From Bacillota bacterium (lineage in GTDB: Bacteria; Bacillota; Desulfotomaculia; Desulfotomaculales; JAJYZD01), in assembly GCA_021800315.1 (NCBI GenBank), contig JAJYZD010000004.1, positions 1-32,099 of the forward strand: DNA of 32,099 nt, written 5' to 3'. A model generated the notes under the pieces. That model did no database searches. It was not told the DNA's origin and was given only the letters and a program-made list of their open reading frames with translations. Numbering within the stretch: position 1 is the stretch's first letter; each line of letters starts with the position of its first letter. The position numbers were made by a program, and so were the translations under genes. This document shows positions 17,130 through 24,488 of the stretch, one piece after another.

Positions 17130-17160
17130 AAGGAGTGTTAACGGCACTCCTTATTTGTTT
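17130..17160 (+). terminator. Terminator-like hairpin between the HEPN islet and mtnP
   Basis: aaggagtg-ttaacgg-cactcctt followed by atttgttt. Confidence 0.65.
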
Positions 17161-17299
17161 CCGTTGTTGACCGTCCTGGAACCGGGACCGGTTACCAGGT
17201 ACCTTATCTTTCCCGGCGTACCGGATCCCTAGAGGATTTTTCCGTTTTCGCCGAGAATACTAAATGCAAGGTATGACTTTTGGCGAAAGGAGAACAGGT

Positions 17300-18088
17300 T
17301 TGTCGTTTGCGACTGCCTTCATCGGAGGTACCGGGGTGTACGACCCCGACATTTTGGACGATGCGCGGCTGGAGACGGTGGATACCCCGTACGGGGAGGC
17401 GGTCGTCAATCTCGGCCGGTTCAACGGGCGGAACGTGGTCTTTCTGGCCCGCCACGGGGCCGGCCACTCCGTGCCGCCGCACCGCGTCAACTACCGGGCC
17501 AACATGGCCGCTTTGAAGAAACTCGGCGTTCAATCGGTGCTGGCTACCGCGGCCGTGGGTTCCCTGAATCCGTCCATGCAACCGGGCGACTTCGTGGCTG
17601 TGGATCAGTTCATCGACCTGACCAAGTCCCGGCCCCAGACCTACTTCGAGGGGGGGGACGAAGGCGTCGTGCACACCGACATGACCGATCCGTACTGTCC
17701 CCGGATCAGGGAACTGTTAGGGCGGGCGGGGGGATCCTTAAAGCTGGTCGTCCACGCGGGCGGGACCTACGTCTGCACCGAGGGCCCGCGATTTGAAACA
17801 CCGGCCGAGGTCCGGATGATCCAGCATGTGGGCGGCGACCTGGTGGGCATGACCGGGGTCCCGGAAGTGGTCCTGGCCCGCGAACTGGATTTGTGTTACA
17901 GTACGGTGGCCATGGTCACCAATTTTGCCGCCGGCATATCCCCCACCCGTCTGTCCCATCAGGAAGTGCTCGACGTGATGGCCCAAAACGCCGGAAACAT
18001 CCAACGTCTGGCCATGCAGGTCATAGACTGGCTGGGCGCGGACCGCGCCTGTCCCTGCCGGGGGGACGGTACCGCTCCGCGGTTGTAG
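17300..18088 (+). CDS. mtnP: MTA/MTI-type purine nucleoside phosphorylase (MtnP family)
   Basis: FIGGTGVYDPDILDDA, RHGAGHSVPPHRVNYRANMAALKKLGV, TYVCTEGPRFETPAEVRMI, MVTNFAAGISPTRLSHQEV; TTG 17300 after aaaggagaa. Confidence 0.88.
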   Translation: MSFATAFIGGTGVYDPDILDDARLETVDTPYGEAVVNLGRFNGRNVVFLARHGAGHSVPPHRVNYRANMAALKKLGVQSVLATAAVGSLNPSMQPGDFVAVDQFIDLTKSRPQTYFEGGDEGVVHTDMTDPYCPRIRELLGRAGGSLKLVVHAGGTYVCTEGPRFETPAEVRMIQHVGGDLVGMTGVPEVVLARELDLCYSTVAMVTNFAAGISPTRLSHQEVLDVMAQNAGNIQRLAMQVIDWLGADRACPCRGDGTAPRL

Positions 18089-18175
18089 CGAAGCCCGGCG
18101 GGCGGCGAGCCCGAATTTTGTCCATGGAAAGGGGGATACCCGGCCGGCGTACAAACAGGTCGCGCCGGGGCTTGC

Positions 18176-19213
18176 GTGTCTTCGGGTGTTTGTTCCCTGC
18201 GCTGGGAGGGCGACGCGCTCGTCATTCTCGATCAGACCCGTCTTCCGGATGAGGTATCCTACATAACCACGGCCGACTACCGGGTGGTGGCCGGCGCCAT
18301 CAAGGACCTGAAGGTGCGGGGAGCGCCCGCCATCGGGGCGGCGGCGGCTTTCGCGCTTGTCCTGGGGGCCCGGGAGGCCCTTGGGTCCCCGCGTTTTCGC
18401 GAGCGGGTGAGGGAAGTGGCCGCGGAACTTACGGCTACCCGCCCGACGGCGGTCAACCTGCGGTGGGCCGTTAGCCGTCTGTTGGAGTGTCTTTCGGAAA
18501 ACCAGGCCTGCGACCGGGACCTGGTGGACAGGCTCGCGCTGGAGGCGCGGGCCGTTTTTCAAGAGGATGTGGAGGGGAACCGCCGCCTGGGGCGGTACGG
18601 CCAGACCCTTGTTCCCCAAGGCTCCCGCATTCTGACCCACTGCAACGCCGGCGCCCTGGCCACATCCGGCTACGGCACCGCCCTGGGCGTGGTCAGGGCG
18701 GCCGTGGAAGCGGGCAAGAAGGTTACGGTTTACGCCGGCGAAACCAGGCCCTTGTTGCAGGGGGCGCGGCTTACCGTCTGGGAACTGGTGTCCGAGGGTG
18801 TGGAGACGTTTTTGGTCACCGACAGCATGGCCGGCTGGCTGATGGCCAAGGGGATGGTCGACCTGGTCCTTTTGGGGGCGGACCGGATAGCCGGCAACGG
18901 GGACGTGGCCAACAAGATCGGTACCTATTCCCTGGCCGTGCTGGCCGCGGCGCACGGAATGCCCTTTTACGTGGCGGCCCCCGTGTCCACCCTGGATTTG
19001 TCCCTGGCTTCCGGCGCTGAGATACCCATCGAGGAGCGGGCCGAGTCGGAAGTGACCGGGTTTGGCGGCCGCCGAACGGCTCCGGCCGGGGTCCGGGTTT
19101 TCAACCCGGCCTTCGACGTTACACCCGCCCGGCTGGTGACCGCCATCATAACCGACCGGGGAGTGGTTTACCCGCCTTACGGTACCAGCTTGCCCGGAAT
19201 TTTTGGAGCGTAG
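18176..19213 (+). CDS. mtnA: S-methyl-5-thioribose-1-phosphate isomerase
   Basis: KVRGAPAIGAAAAFAL, HCNAGALATSGYGTALGVVRAA, ETRPLLQGARLTVWEL, LLGADRIAGNGDVANKIGTY. Confidence 0.93.
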   Translation: MSSGVCSLRWEGDALVILDQTRLPDEVSYITTADYRVVAGAIKDLKVRGAPAIGAAAAFALVLGAREALGSPRFRERVREVAAELTATRPTAVNLRWAVSRLLECLSENQACDRDLVDRLALEARAVFQEDVEGNRRLGRYGQTLVPQGSRILTHCNAGALATSGYGTALGVVRAAVEAGKKVTVYAGETRPLLQGARLTVWELVSEGVETFLVTDSMAGWLMAKGMVDLVLLGADRIAGNGDVANKIGTYSLAVLAAAHGMPFYVAAPVSTLDLSLASGAEIPIEERAESEVTGFGGRRTAPAGVRVFNPAFDVTPARLVTAIITDRGVVYPPYGTSLPGIFGA

Positions 19214-19226
19214 GGAGAGAGTAAAG

Positions 19227-20480
19227 GTGTCGGATGTTTTTTGCAGCGACCCTTCCCAGGCCGCGGCGGGAAGGATGAAGATCGAATGGGCGCGCTCGCA
19301 CATGCCGGTGTGCGGGGCGCTGTCGCAGCGGTTTTTACGGGACCGGCCGCTGGCCGGCCTGCGGGTGGCCCTGTCCATTCACCTGGAAGCCAAGACGGCC
19401 CGCCTGGCCGAACTGTTGCGTGATGCCGGGGCCGAGATGGCGGTGACCGGATCCAACCCGCTCTCCACCCAGGACGACGTGGCTTGTGCCCTGGCCGCCG
19501 GCGGTATGGAGGTTTTCGCCCGCTACAACGCCGACGAGGGCCGGTACCGCCGCCACCTGCTCCAGGTGCTGGAGCCGGGTCCCCACCTGGTTATCGACGA
19601 CGGCGGCGACCTGGTGCACCTGTTGCACACCGAACGGGCGGACCTGGCCGCCGGTGTCCTGGGCGGCGCCGAGGAAACCACCACCGGCGTCCTGCGCCTG
19701 CGCCTGTTGGCGCGGGAAGGGAAGCTGTCCTTTCCTATGCTGGCGGTCAACGACGCCCGGTGCAAGTTCCTTTTCGACAACCGGTACGGCACCGGGGAAT
19801 CGGTCTGGGCGGCCGTCATGCGCACCACCAACCTTCTGGTGGCCGGCAAAACGGTGGTGGTCATGGGCTACGGCTGGTGCGGCAAGGGGGTGGCACTGCG
19901 GGCACGCGGCCTGGGAGCGCACGTGGTGGTGACGGAGGTCGACCCGGTGCGGGCGATCGAGGCCCACATGGACGGTTACCGGGTACTGCCCTCGGAGGAG
20001 GCCGCCGCCGTGGGCGATGTGTTCATCACCGTGAGCGGCTGCCAGGACCTCCTGACCCGCCGCCATTTCGAGGTGATGAAGGACGGGGCGCTTTTGGCCA
20101 ACGCCGGCCACTTCGACGTGGAGATCAATTTGCCCGACTTGGCCGCGATCGCCCAGGAACGGCAGACCGTACGGCCCAACATTGAACGGTTTACCCTGGC
20201 CGGGGGGAGACGCCTCTACCTTTTGGCCGGCGGCCGGCTGGTCAACCTGGCGGCCGGCGACGGCCACCCGGTGGAGATAATGGACCTTTCCTTCGCCCTG
20301 CAGGCCCTGTCGGCGGTCTACCTGGCCCAACGGGGCCGGGAGTTGGAAAAGAAGGTTTATCCCGTTCCGGCCGGACTGGACCTGGAGGTGGCCGAACTCA
20401 AACTGGCTTCCCTCGGGGTCAGGATCGACCGTTTGACGGGGGAACAAGGCCGCTACCTCGGCCTGGAGGAAGAACCGTAG
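19227..20480 (+). CDS. ahcY: S-adenosylhomocysteinase family (possible S-inosylhomocysteine hydrolase)
   Basis: HLEAKTARLAELLRDAGAEMAVTGSNPLSTQDDVACAL, DDGGDLVHLLHTER, GYGWCGKGVALRARGLGAHVVVTEVDPVRAIEAHMDGY, NAGHFDVEINL. Confidence 0.9.
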   Translation: MSDVFCSDPSQAAAGRMKIEWARSHMPVCGALSQRFLRDRPLAGLRVALSIHLEAKTARLAELLRDAGAEMAVTGSNPLSTQDDVACALAAGGMEVFARYNADEGRYRRHLLQVLEPGPHLVIDDGGDLVHLLHTERADLAAGVLGGAEETTTGVLRLRLLAREGKLSFPMLAVNDARCKFLFDNRYGTGESVWAAVMRTTNLLVAGKTVVVMGYGWCGKGVALRARGLGAHVVVTEVDPVRAIEAHMDGYRVLPSEEAAAVGDVFITVSGCQDLLTRRHFEVMKDGALLANAGHFDVEINLPDLAAIAQERQTVRPNIERFTLAGGRRLYLLAGGRLVNLAAGDGHPVEIMDLSFALQALSAVYLAQRGRELEKKVYPVPAGLDLEVAELKLASLGVRIDRLTGEQGRYLGLEEEP

Positions 20481-21143
20481 GTGGACGGACGGCAATGGGA
20501 ATACGCCGCCCGGCTGGCCGGGTTCGGCCGGCGCCTCGCGGCGGAAGGGCTCTTTTTTGCATGCTGGGGCAACCTGTCGGTCCGGGTGGGGGACTCGGTT
20601 CTCATTACCCCCAGCGGCATGGACTACGACAGCCTGAGACCGTCCGATATGGTCAGCATTTCGCTTTCCGGCCGGATTCTGGCCGGCCGGCGGCGCCCTT
20701 CGACCGAGATGGCCCTGCACCTGGCGGTGTACCGGGCCCGCGCGGACGCGGGGGCGGTGATCCATACCCACTCCGAGGCGGCCACCGCCCTGGCCGCGGC
20801 CCGGGTGCCTTGTCCGCCGTTGAGCGAGGAGATGGCCCAGGTGCTGGGAGGTGGAGTCCCGGTGGCGGCCTATGCCCCGCCGGGCAGCATTGAGTTGGCC
20901 GCAAACGCCGTTGCCGCCCTGGGCCCGGGGCCGGCTGTTCTACTGGCCAACCACGGGGTGATGGGTACGGGGGCCGACCTGTCCGGGGCCGCCCTGGTGG
21001 TCCGGCTGGTGGAACGCTCCGCCCGCATCCATCTCCTGGCCCTGCGGGCTGGGGGCCCGCGGGAGCTTTCACCGGCCGAGGTGGACGAATTGCGGGCCCG
21101 CTATAAAGGGTACGGTCAAAAACCTTTGGACGGGGTGGAATAA
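20481..21143 (+). CDS. Class II aldolase/adducin family protein (fuculose-phosphate aldolase-like)
   Basis: GNLSVRVGDSVLITPSGMDYDSLRPSDMVSI, EMALHLAVYRARADAGAVIHTHSEAATALAA, VLLANHGVMGTG. Confidence 0.9.
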   Translation: MDGRQWEYAARLAGFGRRLAAEGLFFACWGNLSVRVGDSVLITPSGMDYDSLRPSDMVSISLSGRILAGRRRPSTEMALHLAVYRARADAGAVIHTHSEAATALAAARVPCPPLSEEMAQVLGGGVPVAAYAPPGSIELAANAVAALGPGPAVLLANHGVMGTGADLSGAALVVRLVERSARIHLLALRAGGPRELSPAEVDELRARYKGYGQKPLDGVE

Positions 21144-21147
21144 TCAA

Positions 21148-22452
21148 GTGGGACCGGTGCTGATACATAACGTTTTTCTTCTGCCCATGGACGGGCGGGG
21201 AGTGGTGGAAGACGCCCAGGTGCTGGTCAGGGGAGCGGAAATCCTCTATGCCGGTCCGGCCGCCTCCCTCCCGGAGGGTTTTTCCCCCGCATTGACCATA
21301 GACGGCCGGGGCGGGGTGGTGATGCCGGGGCTGGTCAACTGTCATACGCACGCCGCCATGACGCTCCTGCGCAGTTACGCCGACGACCTGCCGCTGATGC
21401 GCTGGCTTACGGAGGCCATCTGGCCCCTGGAGGACCGGATGGACGGTGAAGACATCTACTGGGGCACCCTGCTGGCCTGCCTGGAGATGATCCGGGGCGG
21501 GGTCACCACCTTCGCCGACATGTATTTCTTCATGGATGCGGCGGCCCGGGCGGTGGAGCGCGCCGGACTGCGGGCTTCCCTGTCCCGCGGGCTCATCGGG
21601 AACGGTCCTGCGGCGGAAAAGGGTCTCGCGGAAAGCCGGGAACTGGTGGAGAAGTGGCACGGGGCGGCCGGCGGCCGCATCACGGTCATGCTCGGCCCGC
21701 ATGCCCCCTACACCTGTCCGCCGTCCTACCTGGCCCGGGTCATTGAGTTGTCCGGGGAACTGGGGGTGGGTATTCACATCCACGTGGCCGAGACCCTGGG
21801 GGAGATGGCGGAAATAAAGGAGAAGTACGGTACAACGCCGGTTGACCTGCTGCTCAAGACGGGTCTTCTGGAAAGACCGGTGCTGGCGGCGCACTGCGTC
21901 CACGCGGGTCCGGAGGACATCGCCGTTCTGGCCGACAAAAAGGTGGGCGTGGCCCACAACCCGGAGAGCAACATGAAGCTGGGCTCGGGCATCGCGCCCG
22001 TCCAGGATATGCTGCGGGCCGGTGTGCGGGTGGGGCTCGGCACGGACGGCGCGGCCAGCAACAACGACCAGGATCTTTTCGGCGAGATGCGTTCGGCGGC
22101 CATGCTGGCCAAGGTCGCGGCCATGGATCCCACGGTCCTGCCGGCATCCCGGGTGCTGCACATGGCTACGGCGGGCGGGGCGGCCGCCCTGGGCCTTTCC
22201 GGTACCGGGGTCCTGGCCCCCGGCCGCAAGGCCGACCTGGTCCTGATCGACATCCACCAACCCCACCTGATCCCGCGGCACGACCTGTCCGGGCACCTGG
22301 TCTACGCCGCCCGCGCCTCCGACGTGGCCCTCACGATGGTGGACGGGCGCGTCCTCTGGATGGACGGGCGTTTTACCACCCTGGACGATGAGGAGATAAT
22401 GGCCCGGGCCGGTGAAAAGGCCGCGCGGCTGGCCGAAACAAGCCTGAAGTAG
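21148..22452 (+). CDS. mtaD: 5-methylthioadenosine/S-adenosylhomocysteine deaminase (amidohydrolase)
   Basis: MPGLVNCHTHAAMTLLRSYADDLPLMRWLTEAIWPLE, HIHVAETLGEM, LAAHCVHAGPEDIAVLADKKVGVAHNPESNMKLGSGIAP, GLGTDGAASNNDQDLFGEMR. Confidence 0.93.
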   Translation: MGPVLIHNVFLLPMDGRGVVEDAQVLVRGAEILYAGPAASLPEGFSPALTIDGRGGVVMPGLVNCHTHAAMTLLRSYADDLPLMRWLTEAIWPLEDRMDGEDIYWGTLLACLEMIRGGVTTFADMYFFMDAAARAVERAGLRASLSRGLIGNGPAAEKGLAESRELVEKWHGAAGGRITVMLGPHAPYTCPPSYLARVIELSGELGVGIHIHVAETLGEMAEIKEKYGTTPVDLLLKTGLLERPVLAAHCVHAGPEDIAVLADKKVGVAHNPESNMKLGSGIAPVQDMLRAGVRVGLGTDGAASNNDQDLFGEMRSAAMLAKVAAMDPTVLPASRVLHMATAGGAAALGLSGTGVLAPGRKADLVLIDIHQPHLIPRHDLSGHLVYAARASDVALTMVDGRVLWMDGRFTTLDDEEIMARAGEKAARLAETSLK

Positions 22453-22482
22453 ACGGCGGAGGCAGCGGAACAAATATTTAGG

Positions 22483-22518
22483 AAATGGTACCCTGGTCCT
22501 ATAGGCAGGTGGTACTTT
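22483..22518 (+). repeat. Copy 1 of an imperfect ~36-nt dyad motif
   Basis: aaatggtaccctggtcctataggcaggtggtacttt; see 22598-22634. Confidence 0.65.
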
Positions 22519-22597
22519 GGGGCGTATGATTGGATGGGAGACCCGGAGGGGGTCTCCCGGCACGGGATACGGTGACCAGGTGGCGATGGCCGCCCGC

Positions 22598-22634
22598 AAA
22601 TGGTACCACAGTCCTATGGGCATAACGGTACTTT
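22598..22634 (+). repeat. Copy 2 of the ~36-nt dyad motif
   Basis: aaatggtaccacagtcctatgggcataacggtacttt; shares aaatggtacc, gtcctat, ggtacttt with copy 1. Confidence 0.65.
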
Positions 22635-22787
22635 TCGTCGAAAAGGATAGAAAGTTATAATATGAGGACGACAAATGGCTCTTGGGACGCCGTTGTTGGC
22701 ACCTGATACAGGCGAAATCCCCGACCTAAATAAGGACAAGAGGCAGGATTTTGAGCCGGGTTGGTGGAACCATGGTCCCAATAGGGG

Positions 22788-24254
22788 GTGATCGGGTTGA
22801 GCGGACTTCCGGGGCGGCCTTTCCCGGAGTTACTTATCCTGCAGGCGATCGGCCGGAATCTTTTGCAATCTGACAACTCCGCTGTTAAACGGTTTTCGAC
22901 AGATATCGTGAACCGGATGGAAAGACCGGTCCTGTTTTACGATCGCCAGGGCCGTTGCCTGTTTTCCAACCAAAGTTTCAAAGCCGTGATGGGGGAAGAA
23001 ACCGTTGTTTTGGCCGAACTGGACATGGCCGGGCAGGAACTGAAGTACGTCCTGGACATGGGCCTTCCCGTCCTGCGGTTCCGGGACGAGTTCGTCGCGG
23101 GCGGCGGGAAAAGGTTTCCCGTGCTTCTGGATATCCACCCCGTGCCGGGTTTCCTGGGGTCCCGGCTTGGTTCGGTCGTCCTGGTCACCTGCATGGAAGA
23201 GGAATTGACCGTCGCGGCCTTTCGGGAGCAGACGGCCTTCCTTCTGGAGAGCGTTCAGGCCGGGGTCATCGGGTTGAGCCCTCAAGGCGCGGTGATGGTC
23301 TGCAACCGCTCAGCCCGGGTGTTCTTGGGACTGGGTGACGCCGATGTGGAAGGCAGACCGCTGGACAGCGTCCTGTCCGCCCTCGAAGGCAGTCCGAGGA
23401 GCCTGCTCGGGGCCTTGGTCGCGGAAACCGGGTCCGGCGTCCGGGAGGTGGATCTGGCGTGGCCGGACGGCCGGCGCTTTTTCGTGGTCCAATCTTCCCC
23501 TTATTCCGAACAAGCCGGCCGCATAATCGTCTTTCACGATCTAACCAGGTACAAAGAAGCGGAGCACCAGATGCGGGAATGTGAAAAATTAGCAGCCATA
23601 GGTGAACTGGCCGCCGGTACGGCCCACGAGATCAGGAATCCCCTCACTACCATCCGGGGTTTCGTGCAAATATTGCAGCAGAAGGCCAAGAACGCCGGTT
23701 TTGAAGACATAAACCGCTATGCGGAAATCATAATCAACGAGATCGACCGGGTAAACGGCATCATCGCCGAATTCCTCCTGCTGGCCAAGCCCACGGCGGC
23801 CCGCCGGCAGGACATGGACGTCAACCAGGTGGTCGAGCAGGTTTTTGCCTTTGTGCAAAACGAGGCTCTTCGTCTGGAATTTATCGCCGAGAAGGAACTG
23901 CAGGCGATGCTACCGCCGGTTCTGGCCGACATGGAGCAAATCAAGCAGGTGCTTTTAAACCTGGTCAACAACGCCTTTCAGGCCCTGTCCCCCGGGGGGC
24001 TGGTCAAGATCAGGACCTATGTCGCCGAGGACGGGCGGGTATGCCTGGCGGTGGAGGACACCGGCCACGGGATACCGGCCGATATTATGGACAAGCTTTT
24101 CAAGCCGTTTTTCTCAACCAAGGAGGAAGGTACGGGATTGGGTCTGGCCATCTCGCGCCGCATCGTGGAAGATCACGGTGGTGAGCTGAAGGTGCGAAGC
24201 CGGGAGGGAACGGGTTCGACCTTCCTGATTTATCTGCCGCCGGTAACCTCCTAA
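22788..24254 (+). CDS. PAS-domain sensor histidine kinase (sporulation-kinase-like)
   Basis: AIGELAAGTAHEIRNPLTTIRGFVQIL (H box), LLNLVNNAFQAL (N), VEDTGHGIPADIMDKLFKPFFSTKEEGTGLGLAIS (G boxes). Confidence 0.92.
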   Translation: MIGLSGLPGRPFPELLILQAIGRNLLQSDNSAVKRFSTDIVNRMERPVLFYDRQGRCLFSNQSFKAVMGEETVVLAELDMAGQELKYVLDMGLPVLRFRDEFVAGGGKRFPVLLDIHPVPGFLGSRLGSVVLVTCMEEELTVAAFREQTAFLLESVQAGVIGLSPQGAVMVCNRSARVFLGLGDADVEGRPLDSVLSALEGSPRSLLGALVAETGSGVREVDLAWPDGRRFFVVQSSPYSEQAGRIIVFHDLTRYKEAEHQMRECEKLAAIGELAAGTAHEIRNPLTTIRGFVQILQQKAKNAGFEDINRYAEIIINEIDRVNGIIAEFLLLAKPTAARRQDMDVNQVVEQVFAFVQNEALRLEFIAEKELQAMLPPVLADMEQIKQVLLNLVNNAFQALSPGGLVKIRTYVAEDGRVCLAVEDTGHGIPADIMDKLFKPFFSTKEEGTGLGLAISRRIVEDHGGELKVRSREGTGSTFLIYLPPVTS

Positions 24255-24273
24255 GGGTTACCGGTTTTTTTTT
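24241..24273 (+). terminator. Rho-independent terminator overlapping the kinase stop codon
   Basis: cggtaacc-tcctaag-ggttaccg then a run of T; the stop TAA is in the loop. Confidence 0.85.
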
Positions 24274-24488
24274 ACCCCGGCGGCGCAAGAGCCTTATGGA
24301 TAGGGGTTCCATCTTGATACCCGGCTGATATCGGCTATCACTATACGGAATTTTGCCCGGGGGGGTAAAGGTTGGACGGAAAGTGTCGAACAATATATGA
24401 GGTGGGATTTTTATCCCCGAGGGTGCGCGGGTCTCAGATCCCCGGGATAGTGGCTGGCTAGATTGGTACGATAAGCGGGGAGATAGCT

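Noticed and set aside
16980-17160. SAM-I/SAH riboswitch before mtnP
   Set aside because: The conserved SAM-I core (e.g. ctcttatc...gaggtggagggact) and SAH core are not visible; only generic hairpins.
22483-22634. Repeated motif as a CRISPR array or c-di-GMP riboswitch
   Set aside because: Only two good copies, with differing centres and no regular spacers; the GEMM-I conserved core is not recognisable.
17738-22674. Long minus-strand ORFs (17738-19378, 19335-20771, 20653-22674)
   Set aside because: Antisense to mtnP/mtnA/ahcY/aldolase/mtaD; artefacts of high-GC third positions.
24384-24390. Spo0A box (tgtcgaa) upstream of the GGDEF/HD-GYP gene
   Set aside because: A single 7-mer is expected by chance in a region this size; there is no supporting promoter evidence.
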